From NCBI GenBank assembly GCA_965205995.1, contig OZ242200.1, forward strand, positions 310,001 to 374,000: DNA of 64,000 nucleotides, read 5' to 3'. This DNA is from MPNO01 sp965205995 (GTDB taxonomy: Bacteria; Pseudomonadota; Alphaproteobacteria; MPNO01). The position numbers were made by a program, and so were the translations under genes. Below are positions 33,471 through 44,655 of the stretch, piece by piece (position 1 is the first letter of the stretch; the number at the start of each line of letters is the position of its first letter). The notes beneath the pieces are model-generated. The model saw only the letters and a list, made by a program, of their open reading frames with translations, did no database searches and was not told the origin of the DNA.

Positions 33471-33667
33471 TTGAACGCTGTCTCCCTGTTGCGGTGTCCG
33501 GTGGTTCTATCGATTTGTCAATCGTGGCACCGCGATCGATCGTTGTCATGTCGGGGTCATGCCGGGCCGGCCTTGTACCGGTATGGGCCAGTCGACTAGA
33601 TTTGCCCGCCGGCATCTTTTGGGTGCAGCGTGTCACCGGCCGGCGAACAACAGGGAGGATCCCCGAA

Positions 33668-34654
33668 ATGAAGAGGATGTGGACTTCGCTGCTCGCCGGG
33701 GCGGCGCTCGCCGTTGCCACGGCCGGCGTCGTCGAGGCTGCCAGCCTCAAGCTGCTGACCAGCTGGAACAAGAACAACTGGCCGACCTATGCGGTCCTTC
33801 AGCAATATCTCGACAACGTGACGGCGATCGGCGGCGACACCGTCAAGATCAGCATTTCGGGTCCCGAGGTCGTGCCCCCCTTCGAGCAGCTCCAGCCCGC
33901 CGCCTCGGGCGTGTTCGACATGCTGTTCACCCATGGCGTCTATCACGCCGGGTCGAAGGGCATCGCGCTGGTCGTCGATACGATCGACATGGACCCGCTC
34001 AAGCGCCGCCAGGTGGGTATCTGGGACTTCGTCGACAAGTACTACCAGAAGCACAACAACCTGAAGCTCGTGGCGCTGCCGGCGGCGAGCTTTGCGGGCT
34101 ATCACATGTTCCTCAAGGAGCCGCTCAGCCCCGCCGGCGACGTGAAGGGCCGCAAGATCCGCGGGACCTTGTCCTACCATGGCGTGATCCGCGCGCTCGG
34201 CGGCTCGCCGGTCGTGCTGCCCGGGTCGCAGATCTATTCCGCGCTGGAAAAGGGCGTGGTCGACGGCGCCTGCTGGCCGGCGGCCGGGATGCTCTCGATG
34301 AAGCACTTCGAGGTCGCCAAGTACCGCGTCCGCCCGACTTTCGGGTCCTCCAACGAGCCGGTCCTGGTCAACCTCGATTCGTGGAACAAGCTCAACGACA
34401 AGGAGAAGGGCGTTCTGCTGGCGGCCGGTCGCCGGACCGAGCTCGAGATGCCCTGGGTCGGCAGCCAGATTCTTGCCGACGAAACCGGCAAGCTCAACGA
34501 GTTCGGCGTGAAGACGCTCCACCTTTCGCCGGAGAAGGCCGCCCTGGTCAAGAAGGCTTGGAGCGAGAGCCTGTGGGCGGTCGCGCGCAAGTGCTGCGCC
34601 GACGGTGCGGACGATCTCTACAAGCTCGCCAAGAACGCGGGCATGACCGACTAG
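33668..34654 (+). CDS. TRAP transporter substrate-binding protein (DctP family)
   Basis: Periplasmic receptor of the first TRAP system. A Sec signal peptide (MKRMWTSLLAGAALAVATAG, cleavage near VEA-AS) precedes SLKLLTSWNKNNWPTYAV. The mature protein has the family carboxylate-binding region around GRKIRGTLSYHGVIRALGG, including an Arg that typically binds the ligand carboxylate, and SQIYSALEKGVVDGACW. Ligands of DctP proteins are mostly organic acids. A GGGAGGA ribosome site precedes the ATG. The small and large permeases follow, so genes 33668-36536 encode one complete transporter. Confidence 0.95.
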   Translation: MKRMWTSLLAGAALAVATAGVVEAASLKLLTSWNKNNWPTYAVLQQYLDNVTAIGGDTVKISISGPEVVPPFEQLQPAASGVFDMLFTHGVYHAGSKGIALVVDTIDMDPLKRRQVGIWDFVDKYYQKHNNLKLVALPAASFAGYHMFLKEPLSPAGDVKGRKIRGTLSYHGVIRALGGSPVVLPGSQIYSALEKGVVDGACWPAAGMLSMKHFEVAKYRVRPTFGSSNEPVLVNLDSWNKLNDKEKGVLLAAGRRTELEMPWVGSQILADETGKLNEFGVKTLHLSPEKAALVKKAWSESLWAVARKCCADGADDLYKLAKNAGMTD

Positions 34655-34701
34655 CCCTTCCTCGGCTGGACGAAGCATGACGGGATGCCGGGGACAGGGC
34701 G

Positions 34702-35223
34702 ATGGGTGACGTGCTGAATGCGCTTGCGCGGCTGCACGACGGAGTCACGCGGGTCGGATTCCACCTCTCCAAGCTTTGCCTCGGCATCATCGTCTTCGCC
34801 TATTGCTACGAGGTCTTCGCGCGCTACTTCTTCGCCGCGCCGACCTGGTGGTCGAGCGAGGCGGTCCAGTATTCGCTCTGCATCGGCGCCTTCCTGATGA
34901 TGCCCTACGTCACCAAGGAAAAGGGCCATGTCGCGGTCACCGTGATCCTGGACATGTTCGCCGGGGAAAAGACGCGGCTCCTCTACTGGTTCATTTATCT
35001 CGTCGGGTTTCTCGCCTGCGCCGCCGCGACCTGGATCAGCCTCGACGAGAACATCCGCCAAATCGTGAAGGACGTGCACCTGATGAAGGTGAAGCCGATT
35101 CCCAAAATCTATATCTCCGCCTGGATCACCTACGGCTTCGCCTCCTCGGCGATCTATTACCTCCGCATGCTCGACCCGAGGACTCTCGGCGTCGAGAAAC
35201 CGGCAAGCGGGATGCACGGCTGA
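34702..35223 (+). CDS. TRAP transporter small permease (DctQ family)
   Basis: Four membrane helices in 173 residues, with the conserved FARYFFAAPTWWSSEAVQYS region and the loop EKGHVAVTVILDMF typical of DctQ. It pairs with the DctM subunit to form the sodium-coupled carrier fed by the preceding binding protein. The gene begins 47 bases after the receptor and ends two bases before the large permease, so the three genes are one operon. Confidence 0.94.
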   Translation: MGDVLNALARLHDGVTRVGFHLSKLCLGIIVFAYCYEVFARYFFAAPTWWSSEAVQYSLCIGAFLMMPYVTKEKGHVAVTVILDMFAGEKTRLLYWFIYLVGFLACAAATWISLDENIRQIVKDVHLMKVKPIPKIYISAWITYGFASSAIYYLRMLDPRTLGVEKPASGMHG

Positions 35224-35225
35224 CC

Positions 35226-36536
35226 ATGGTCTGGTGGGGCACACTTTCCGGCGGTCTCGCGCTCCTGCTGGCCGCGTTCATGACCGGCGCGCCGATCTTC
35301 ATCGCGTTCCTGGTGATCAACATCGCCGGCGTGCTGCTGGTGCTCGGCCAGCCCGGCTTCGGCATGGTCGCCAACTCGATCTTCGAGACCACCAATATCG
35401 CCGCGCTGTCGGCGATTCCGCTGTTTATCCTGATGGGCGAGTTGCTGTTCCGTTCGGGCTCGATCGACATCCTGTTCGACTCGGTCGACAAGCTGGTCGG
35501 CAAGGTGCGCGGGCGGCAATACGTGCTGTGCATCGTGCTCTCGACCATCTTCGGCGCTCTGTCCGGGGCGGCGATGGGCGTCGCGGCGATGATGGCGCGC
35601 ACGCTCTACCCCGGCATGATCGAGCGCAACTACGATTCGCGCCTGTCGACCGGCGCGATCCTCGCCGGGGCGAGCCTGGCGCCGATCATTCCGCCGAGCG
35701 TCCTTGTCATCATCATCGGAACGCTCGCCGACGTGTCGATCGCCGGGCTGCTCATCGCCGGCATCGTTCCGGGGCTGATGCTGTCGGGAATGTTCCTGAT
35801 CTACATCTTCGCCCGCGTCCGGGCCAACCCGGAGCTCGCGCCCTATGGCGATTCCGACACCGCGCCGGAGGTTTCGCTCTGGGAGATGGTGGTGGCGGTG
35901 CTCCGCGTGCTGCCGTTCGCGCTCATCATCTTCTGCGTGATGGGCTTCATCCTGCTGGGCGTCGCGACGCCGTCGGAATCGGCCGCGACGGGCGTGCTGG
36001 GCGCGCTCCTCACCGCGGTCTATTACCGCAAGCTCAGCTGGAAGATGATCTCCGAATCGGTCGCCTCGGCGGCGTTCATCACCTCGATGATCCTGGTGAT
36101 CATGGCGAGCTCGAAGATGTTCAGCCAGCTCCTGGCCTTCACCGGCTCGACCCGGGAGCTGACCTCGCTGATCGTGACGCTCAATTTCGAGCCTTACGTG
36201 ATGCTGTTCTTGATGATGCTGATCCCCTTCATCCTCTGCATGTTCATCGACCAGATCGCGCTCATGCTGGTGGTGATCCCGATCTATCAGCCGCTTCTCG
36301 GGACGCTGGGTTTCGACCCGATCTGGTTCTGGCTGATCATGCTGCTCAACGTCACGGTAGGCGGGATCACGCCGCCCTTCGGCTATACGATGTTCGCCTT
36401 CAAGGGATCGGCGCCCGATGTCCCGTTGAAGGACATATTCAACGCGACCTGGCCGTTCGTCTGCATTTTCCTGGTCGGCATGGCGGTGATCGCCGCCTTC
36501 CCGCCCCTTGCAACATGGCTTCCCGGCCTGCTCTAA
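35226..36536 (+). CDS. TRAP transporter large permease (DctM family)
   Basis: A 436-residue carrier subunit with about twelve hydrophobic helices and the family signatures LFILMGELLFRSGSID, SGAAMGVAAMMARTLYPGM and ASLAPIIPPSVLVIIIG in the first half, mirrored by NVTVGGITPPFGYTMFAFKG in the second. It supplies the sodium- and substrate-binding core of the TRAP system. Its end is 40 bases from the downstream amidohydrolase gene, suggesting that the imported compound is the amidohydrolase substrate or a precursor. Confidence 0.95.
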   Translation: MVWWGTLSGGLALLLAAFMTGAPIFIAFLVINIAGVLLVLGQPGFGMVANSIFETTNIAALSAIPLFILMGELLFRSGSIDILFDSVDKLVGKVRGRQYVLCIVLSTIFGALSGAAMGVAAMMARTLYPGMIERNYDSRLSTGAILAGASLAPIIPPSVLVIIIGTLADVSIAGLLIAGIVPGLMLSGMFLIYIFARVRANPELAPYGDSDTAPEVSLWEMVVAVLRVLPFALIIFCVMGFILLGVATPSESAATGVLGALLTAVYYRKLSWKMISESVASAAFITSMILVIMASSKMFSQLLAFTGSTRELTSLIVTLNFEPYVMLFLMMLIPFILCMFIDQIALMLVVIPIYQPLLGTLGFDPIWFWLIMLLNVTVGGITPPFGYTMFAFKGSAPDVPLKDIFNATWPFVCIFLVGMAVIAAFPPLATWLPGLL

Positions 36537-36576
36537 TCCGCCCATCCGAAACCGCGACCCGACAGAGGGGAAGCAA

Positions 36577-37812
36577 ATGGAACTCCCGACCGGCAGCGAG
36601 CAATTCTTCCGGATGAGCGTGGATTCGTTCGACACCGACAAGGTGTTGGCGAATGCGGCGAAGCAGCGCGACCGGCGCAGCCTGCAGGACGTGCTGATCG
36701 TCGATGTCGATTCGCATCACTACGAAAGCGAATCGATGGCCGAGATCATGGAATACATGGAAGACCCGGTGCTCCAGCAGCTCGCCCGCTCGGGCGGTCA
36801 GGTCGGCCAGCGGGGCGGCGGCATGTTCGGCCTCGGCCGGGTCGGCTACCAGGATATCGGCGGCAGGGTGACGCGCTACCCGTTGCGGCGGATGGAGCAG
36901 ACGCCGGCCGACGGCGTTCACCGGGACATCCATCTCGGCCATCGCTGGATGGACGCGATGGGGGTGGACTACACCTGCATGTTCCCGACGCCGATGCTGA
37001 GTCTCGCCATGCATCCCCAGCCCGAGGTCGAGAACCATCTGGCGCGCGCCTACAACCGATGGCTGGTCGAGCGCGTGCTGCCGGGGTCCTCGCGCATCAA
37101 GTCGATGCTGTATCTGCCGTTCAACGACCATAACGCGGCGCTGAAGATGGTCGAGGACTTCGCCGACTATCCCGGCGTGATCGGCTTCATGGTCACCTCG
37201 GTGCGGCACAAGCCGGTGCACGACAACGACTACATGAAGATCTACCGCGCCGTCGAAGAGCGCGGGCTGCCGCTCGGCTTCCATTCGGGTTTCAACTGGG
37301 ACGACCCGATGTTCCGCACCTCGAACCGGTTCATCGCCGTCCACGCGCTGGGCTTCACCTGGTACAACGTCGTCCATTGCACGAACTGGGTGGTCAACGG
37401 CCTGCCCGAACGGTTCCCCAACCTCAAGACGATCTGGATCGAATCCGGAATCGCCTGGGTGCCGTGGCTGATGATGCGGCTCGACAACGAGTACCGGATG
37501 CGGAGCTCGGAATGCCCGTCGCTCAAGCGGCTGCCGAGCGAGTACATGAAGGAGATGTACTTCTCCACCCAGCCGATGGAGCGGCCGAACGAGGACTGGC
37601 TGCTGGAGGCGACCTTCAGGGCGATGGATGCCGAGAACAGCCTTCTGTTCGCCACCGACTACCCGCACTGGGACATGGATCTGCCGGGCGTGATCTGGGA
37701 CCTGCCGTTCCTCGACGAGAAGGCGAAGCGGAAGATCCTGGGCGGGAACGCGCAGAAGGTCTTCAAGCTCGACGTCAGCGAGCGGTACCCGCAAGCGGCC
37801 GCGGCGGAGTAG
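36577..37812 (+). CDS. Metal-dependent amidohydrolase / decarboxylase-like protein (copy A)
   Basis: A 411-residue TIM-barrel protein of the amidohydrolase-2 group. The first metal motif is D-x-D-x-H-H (IVDVDSHHYE) instead of H-x-H, as in non-hydrolytic decarboxylase-type members where an acidic residue replaces the first histidine. LGFHSGFNWDDPMF gives a barrel histidine, and LFATDYPHWDMDLPG the last metal ligand Asp. A close paralogue lies at 60448. Copy A follows a TRAP transporter and precedes the TctA-TctB permease; copy B follows an ABC transporter. A GAGGGG ribosome site lies eight to nine bases before the ATG. Substrate unknown; a carboxylated aromatic or cyclic acid is a reasonable guess. 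Confidence 0.88.
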   Translation: MELPTGSEQFFRMSVDSFDTDKVLANAAKQRDRRSLQDVLIVDVDSHHYESESMAEIMEYMEDPVLQQLARSGGQVGQRGGGMFGLGRVGYQDIGGRVTRYPLRRMEQTPADGVHRDIHLGHRWMDAMGVDYTCMFPTPMLSLAMHPQPEVENHLARAYNRWLVERVLPGSSRIKSMLYLPFNDHNAALKMVEDFADYPGVIGFMVTSVRHKPVHDNDYMKIYRAVEERGLPLGFHSGFNWDDPMFRTSNRFIAVHALGFTWYNVVHCTNWVVNGLPERFPNLKTIWIESGIAWVPWLMMRLDNEYRMRSSECPSLKRLPSEYMKEMYFSTQPMERPNEDWLLEATFRAMDAENSLLFATDYPHWDMDLPGVIWDLPFLDEKAKRKILGGNAQKVFKLDVSERYPQAAAAE

Positions 37813-37872
37813 CGATTACCGGCCGGAAACGGCCGCAGCGTATACCGACGACACGAGAGAACAGGGACGCCT

Positions 37873-39955
37873 ATGGAATCCGACATGCTCGGCATGGCCA
37901 TCAAGGCCGCGACGATCATGGCAGATCCCGAGCGGCTCGGTTTCCTCTCCCTCGGCGTGCTGATCGGGCTGGTGCTCGGCGTCATCCCGGGGCTGGGCGG
38001 GCTGGTCGGGCTGTCGCTGCTGCTGCCCTTCACCTTCGACATGGACCCCTATACCGCGCTCGCCTTCCTGATGGGATTGCAGGCGGTGGTCGTCACCTCG
38101 GACACCATACCGGCGGTGTTGTTCGGGGTTCCGGGGACCGTGGGGTCGGCGGCGACGATCCTCGACGGATATCCGATGGCCCGGAAGGGCGAGGCGGGGC
38201 GCGCCTTCGGCGCGGCGTTCTCGGCGTCCGTGATCGGCGGCATCTACGGCGCGTTCCTGCTCGCGATCAGCGTGCCGATCCTGCGCCCGGTGATGCTCCA
38301 TATCGGCTCGCCCGAGCTGTTGTCGTTTTGCGTGTTCGGCCTGTCTTTGGTCGCGGTGCTGAGCGGCGGCACGCCGTTGAAGGGCTTGGCGGCGGCCTGT
38401 ATCGGGCTGATGGTGGCGACCGCCGGCGACGACCCGCAGACCGGGACGCTGCGCTGGACATTCGATTCGCTCTATCTCTGGGACGGGCTGCCGGTGGTGC
38501 CGCTGGCCCTCGGGCTGTTCGCGATTCCGGAGATCGCCGACATGGCGATCACGCGGCAAAAGATCGCGGCCGAGGGGCAGGTCAAGTCCGAGATGAGCCA
38601 GCTCACCGGCATCCGGGACGTCTTCCGCAACTGGTTCCTGGTGCTGCGCTGCGCGACCATCGGCTCCAGCCTCGGCGCGGTGCCGGGGATCGGCGCCTCG
38701 GTGATCGACTGGATCGCCTACGGCCACGCCGTCCGCAGCGAGAAGGATGCGGCGACGACCTTCGGCAAGGGCGATGTGCGCGGCGTCATCGCCTCCGAAA
38801 GCTCGAACAACGCCAAGGAAGGCGGGGCGCTGGTGCCGACGATCGCCTTCGGCGTGCCCGGCAGCGCGTCGATGGCGCTGATTCTGGGGGCGTTCCTGAT
38901 CCACGGCCTGACGCCGGGGCCGGAGATGCTGACCAAGCATCTCGACGTCACCTACACGCTGGTCTGGTCGGTCGCGCTCGCCAATGTCCTCGGCGCCGGG
39001 ATCTGCTTCGTGTTCGCGAACCAGCTCGCCAAGGTCGCGCTCGTGCGGATCGGCATCCTGGCGCCCGTCGTGCTGGCGGTCGTCTTCGTCGGCGCCTTCC
39101 AGGGCTCCAGGCAATGGGGCGACATCTACGCCCTGTTGATCTTCGGTTTCCTGGGCTGGGTGATGAAGCGCATGAAATGGCCGCGCCCGCCGCTGATCCT
39201 GGGCTTCGTGCTCGGCAACCTCGTCGAGCGCTATCTGTTCATATCGGTCGAGCGCTACGGCTGGGAGTGGATGACCTTCCCGGTGGTGGCGATCGTTTTC
39301 GTCATCACTCTCTACGGCATCCTGCGTCCGATCCTGAAAGGATATATGGCGCGGCCGAGGACGGGGGAGAGGCGGGGCGCGACGATCGGGTTCCAGCGCG
39401 AGAGCCTCAACCCGGATCTCGGATTCTCTTTCCTGGTGCTGGCGCTGTTCGCGGTGTGTCTGGTTATCTCGTCGAAATGGGAGTTCGGCGCCCAGCTGGT
39501 GCCGCAGGTGGTCGGCTGGGCCGGGCTGTTGTTCACGGGGTGGCTGATCCTGGGGGCGATGTTCGTGCGCCCCGCGCCGGTTCAGGCCTCGGCGTTCCGG
39601 TCGGGCGGCCCGCCCGGAGAGGCGGGCAAACCCCGTCCGGAGGACGTGCATTTCGACATCCAGGCCGATTACGGCGATCTCCCGGTCCGCACCATCTTCA
39701 TGCGCGCGGGCGTCTATTTCGGCTGGCTTCTGTTCTTCTTCGGAGCGGCCGCGTTGGTCGGCATCCTGCCCGCCATGGTCCTGTTCCTAGTCGGCTACAT
39801 GCGCTTCGAAGGGAAGGAGAGCTGGTCGACGACGCTGGCGGTCGCCGTGCCGATGGGGATCTTCTGTTACTGGCTATTCCACAAGATCCTGATCGTGCCG
39901 TGGCCGCAGACGGTGCTGGGCGACATGTTCCCGGCGCTCCGATCGAGTATCTGGC

Positions 39956-39969
<14 letters not shown>
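37873..39969 (+). CDS. Tripartite tricarboxylate transporter permease, TctA-TctB fusion
   Basis: Residues 1 to about 480 form TctA, the large permease of TTT transporters, with the signatures LGVIPGLGGLVGLSLLLPF, PAVLFGVPGTVGSAATILDG and, in the second half, GAVPGIGASVIDWIAYG and AFGVPGSASMALILGA. TctA normally ends near 500 residues. Here another about 200 residues with roughly four helices follow (starting FQRESLNPDLGFSFLVLALF), the size and topology of the small subunit TctB. No separate tctB is nearby, so fusion is the likely explanation. The binding protein TctC may be the gene at 44656. Its last codons overlap the convergent helicase gene. Confidence 0.9.
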
Positions 39970-41212
<1,243 letters not shown>

Positions 41213-41483
41213 TAAGACATCCTTATGCGCCAAACGGCACGGGCGGCGTGCTTGACGCAGTCCGGCCATGGCGGATTGCTCTGCCCCGAGGCGCGAGCCG
41301 GAACGAGAGAATTTTTCGGTGATTGGGCCCGGGATATGGCGCCGGTCTCATGCGGCGCTTCGCGCAATCGCGAGCCAGCTTACGAGCGCTAAGTAATCCC
41401 CGGATGCCGAATTGTCAAGCGGATCAGTTTGTTAAGTCCGGTTCGGGTGGAACCGCTCCCGCCCTTGTTTCCCTGCCGCCCGC

Positions 41484-42890
41484 CTATCCGCCGAGCCAGG
41501 GCAGCCAGATTGCGAGGGGCGGGAAGATCACGATCAGCATGGTCAGCAGCAGCGCGCAGCCCATGAAGGGGAGCGCGGCGAGGCAGATCTCGCTGAAGCG
41601 CGTGCCGGGCGGGGCGACGCCCTGCATGACGAACAGCAGCAGGCCGAAGGGCGGCGTCGTGAAGCTGATCTCCATCGCCAGCAGCATGATGACCGCGAAC
41701 CAGATCAGCTTCATGTCCGGCGCCAGGCCGAAATCCAGCCCCTGCACGATCGGGAAGAAAATCGGCACCGTCAGCAGCATCATCGCGAGCTGGTCCATGA
41801 ACATGCCGAGCAGCAGGAGGATGCCGAACATCATCAGCAGCATCACATAGGGCGAGACCGCGAACCCCGCGACCCAGGCGATCAGCGCCGCGCTCGCGCC
41901 CGAGGCGGCGAGCACGTTGGAAAACAGCGACGAGCCGAACAGGATCATCAGCGCGATGACCGTGACCCGCCCTGCGCCCCACATGGACTTCCACATCGCC
42001 ACCGCGAAGAGCGGCCCGAAGGCCATCGCCCGGCGGAGATCGCCGCGCAGCAGCGGCACCGCGAACAGATAGGCGACTGCCAGCAGGATCACGCCGACCG
42101 ATCCGTAGGCCGCCGCCTCGGACGGCGTCGCCACCCCGCCCATGATCAGGCCGATGACGAAACCGATGATCGAGATCATCGGCAGCACATCGGCCAGGAA
42201 CAGCTGGATTCGCCGGCTCACCTTCACGGTTTCGACGTCGTAGGACGGCGCGGCCGTCGGATCCAGGGTCGCCAGGATGAAGATCAGGATTGCGTAGAAG
42301 ACCGCCAGCAGCAGCCCGGGCACGACCCCGGCGATCAGCAGCTTGCCGATGTCGATCTCCGCCAGCGTGCCGAGCAGCACCGCGAGCGCCGAGGGCGGGA
42401 TCAGCATGGCGAGCCCGCCGGTGCCGAGGATCGGGCCGATCGACATGCTCTTCTTGTAGCCGCGCTCGGTCATCTCCGGGACCATCAGCGTGCCGAGCAG
42501 GGCGGTCGAGCCCATCGACGAGCCGGAGAGCGTGGCGAAGGCGGTGCCGCCGGCGACCGTCACATAGGAAAGCCGCGCCGGCACCCGGCCCATCAGCTTC
42601 TCGACCGCGTTGAACATCCGGTTGGCGAGGCCGGTATGGAAGAACAGCTCGCCCATCAACAGGAACATCGGGATCGGCACGATGGCGAAGATCGCCATGT
42701 TGCCGAACGCGTTGTCGACATGCTGGCCGATGGCCGACTGGACGCGCGTGTCGAAATCGCCGAACCGGCCGAAAATGAAGAACGCGGCCACCGTGTTGAC
42801 CGCGATGAAGGCGATGCCGACCGGCAGGCCGACGAACATCAGGAACAGGATGGAGCCGAACAGCGCCAGAAGGATCCAGTACCACTCCAT
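41484..42890 (-). CDS. TRAP transporter large permease (DctM family), second system
   Basis: A 468-residue carrier with PMFLLMGELFFHTGLANRMF, SGSSMGSTALLGTLMVPEM and GLAMLIPPSALAVLLGTLAE in the first half and MEISFTTPPFGLLLFVMQGV near the end. It is longer than the first system's DctM, with an extra loop around residue 200. It forms a complete minus-strand operon with the DctQ and DctP genes at 42891 and 43524 and differs clearly from the first TRAP set, so the two should carry different ligands. Confidence 0.95.
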   Translation of the reverse strand: MEWYWILLALFGSILFLMFVGLPVGIAFIAVNTVAAFFIFGRFGDFDTRVQSAIGQHVDNAFGNMAIFAIVPIPMFLLMGELFFHTGLANRMFNAVEKLMGRVPARLSYVTVAGGTAFATLSGSSMGSTALLGTLMVPEMTERGYKKSMSIGPILGTGGLAMLIPPSALAVLLGTLAEIDIGKLLIAGVVPGLLLAVFYAILIFILATLDPTAAPSYDVETVKVSRRIQLFLADVLPMISIIGFVIGLIMGGVATPSEAAAYGSVGVILLAVAYLFAVPLLRGDLRRAMAFGPLFAVAMWKSMWGAGRVTVIALMILFGSSLFSNVLAASGASAALIAWVAGFAVSPYVMLLMMFGILLLLGMFMDQLAMMLLTVPIFFPIVQGLDFGLAPDMKLIWFAVIMLLAMEISFTTPPFGLLLFVMQGVAPPGTRFSEICLAALPFMGCALLLTMLIVIFPPLAIWLPWLGG

Positions 42891-43463
42891 CTAGCTTGTG
42901 TCCGTGAGGCTGCGCCTGGTTTCCTCGAGCTCGACCCGCTCGTTGCCGACTCCGGCCTCGCCGCTATGCATGGTCTGCCGGCCGAAGACGTAGCGCAGGA
43001 ATTCCACCGCCATGAACAGGAACCCGACGGGATAGGCGATGGTGATCGTCCAGAGACGCATGCCGCGGTCGTCGCGCAGCTCGTCGAAGGCCAGCGGATC
43101 TTCGGCGTGCTCGACGAAGATGCCCCATGTGTACCAGACCCAGACCAGGCAGATCGCGGCGCACAGGAGGGCGATGGAGCGGGACAGGGCCTTCCGGCTG
43201 CGTTCGGGCACGGCCGCGGTCAGCAGCTCGATATAGACATGCCCCCTAGTCCGCACGAGCCAGGGCGAGCCGAGAAACAGGATGTAGAGGAAGCCGTATT
43301 CGATGAGCGTGAAGACGAACTGGTTGTAGGCCCAGCCCGCGCTGCGGAAGACCGTCATGTAGACGATCGCCAGCATGATGAAGCCGATATAGAGCGCGGC
43401 CAGCGCCATCATGGCCCATAACAGGCCGGCCCATGCTCTGTCGAGAGCGCGGAGCGCGCTCAT
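42891..43463 (-). CDS. TRAP transporter small permease (DctQ family), second system
   Basis: A 190-residue four-helix protein (LLWAMMALAALYIGFIMLA and further segments) with the loop WLVRTRGHVYIELLTAAV matching the DctQ family. It is immediately adjacent to the DctM gene on the same strand, with no spacer, and 60 bases from the receptor gene. The C-terminal 30 residues are hydrophilic (VGNERVELEETRRS). Confidence 0.93.
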   Translation of the reverse strand: MSALRALDRAWAGLLWAMMALAALYIGFIMLAIVYMTVFRSAGWAYNQFVFTLIEYGFLYILFLGSPWLVRTRGHVYIELLTAAVPERSRKALSRSIALLCAAICLVWVWYTWGIFVEHAEDPLAFDELRDDRGMRLWTITIAYPVGFLFMAVEFLRYVFGRQTMHSGEAGVGNERVELEETRRSLTDTS

Positions 43464-43523
43464 TCGCCGCCGCTCCCGCCCGTCATGCAGGCTCCCCTGA
43501 GGCCGGGAAGCCGGGATCGCGAA

Positions 43524-44534
43524 CTATTGCTGCTGCCAGAGCTCGCGCAGCTTGGCGACGTGGTCGGTCGGCCGCTTCGCCTTCTTCAGACGGTCGACCA
43601 TGCGGTCGTATGCCGAATCGATGGCGAGCTTGGAATAGACCGCGGCCGCCGGAACGGTGTGGAACTTCATACCCTCTTTGGCCAGCGTCGCCCGCTCCGT
43701 CTTCGACTCCTCGAGGAGGACCTTGCGCGCCGCCTTCTCGTTGGCGATCACCATGTCCTGAACCAGCTTGCGGAGCCCGGCGTCGAGGCTGTTCCACTTC
43801 TTCAGGTTTATGAACCAGCCGATATCGGTGTGGTAGAATTCCGGCTCCACCGCATGGCGCAGGAACTTGTCCCATTTCAGGCCTTTCAGGCCGATGGTGG
43901 CCCAGGCGGCGGCGTTGACCACGCCTTTCTCCAATGCGGAATAGACCTGCGTTGCCGGCAGCGGATGGGTCGTCGCGTTCATGGCGCGGAAAAACGCGCC
44001 ATAGATCGGGTTGTCGCGCAGCTTCACGCCGGCGAGGTCCAGCATGCCCTTGTCGTTGAACTTCGGCGCGTTCTCCATGTAGATGCGGAAGCGGCCGCCC
44101 GATGAGGTCCAGCCGAGATTCTTCACGCCGAAATATTTCTGCTGGAGTTCATCCAGCATGGCGAGGCCGCCATTGGCGCGGACGGTCTCCGGGTTGGAGG
44201 CCGAGGTCGAGACCGCCTCGTTCTCCGGCACCGCCCGGGCGAAGAAGGCGTATGGCGTGCATACCATGTCGACCCGGCCCTTGCGGACGGCGGGCGGCTG
44301 CTGGAACATCTTGATCGAGTTGAACGGCAGGACGTTGATCGCGAGCTTGCCCTCCGCCGCCTTGGTGATATCGGCGGCCAGCTGTTTGCACTGCTTGGTG
44401 TAGATCAGGAAATCCGGGAACGGATAGACCAGATTCAGCTCTATTTTGGCGGACGCTGCGGGGGCGCCGGCCGCAAGCACGGCCGCCATTCCGGCGGCGG
44501 CCAGAAGCGCTCCGGCGGGCCTGGATTTCAGCAT
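43524..44534 (-). CDS. TRAP transporter substrate-binding protein (DctP family), second system
   Basis: Receptor of 336 residues with a signal peptide ending near AASA-KIEL. VYPFPDFLIYTKQCKQLAAD opens the mature domain; ARAVPENEAVSTSA and ATQVYSALEKGVVNAAAW are typical DctP surroundings of the ligand pocket. Its sequence is unlike that of the first receptor, supporting a different ligand. It is transcribed first in the DctP-DctQ-DctM operon. A TctC-type receptor gene lies about 120 bases upstream on the same strand. Confidence 0.94.
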   Translation of the reverse strand: MLKSRPAGALLAAAGMAAVLAAGAPAASAKIELNLVYPFPDFLIYTKQCKQLAADITKAAEGKLAINVLPFNSIKMFQQPPAVRKGRVDMVCTPYAFFARAVPENEAVSTSASNPETVRANGGLAMLDELQQKYFGVKNLGWTSSGGRFRIYMENAPKFNDKGMLDLAGVKLRDNPIYGAFFRAMNATTHPLPATQVYSALEKGVVNAAAWATIGLKGLKWDKFLRHAVEPEFYHTDIGWFINLKKWNSLDAGLRKLVQDMVIANEKAARKVLLEESKTERATLAKEGMKFHTVPAAAVYSKLAIDSAYDRMVDRLKKAKRPTDHVAKLRELWQQQ

Positions 44535-44655
44535 GGTGGCTCTCCTCCCTCTCCCGAGATTGTGGGCGATAGTCCCACAGCGGCGCGGTGCGTAACAAGG
44601 ACGCGCGCCGCAGCGGACGGGGCCGTTACCCCGTCCGCCGCGTAGCGCGAACGCT

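Noticed and set aside
33471..33667. Possible regulator gene between citryl-CoA lyase and TRAP operon
   Set aside because: Only divergent promoter space; no regulator frame seen there or anywhere else in the island.
41213..41483. Long leader of the helicase gene, possible cold-shock-type element
   Set aside because: No clear fold or conserved box could be recognised by eye.
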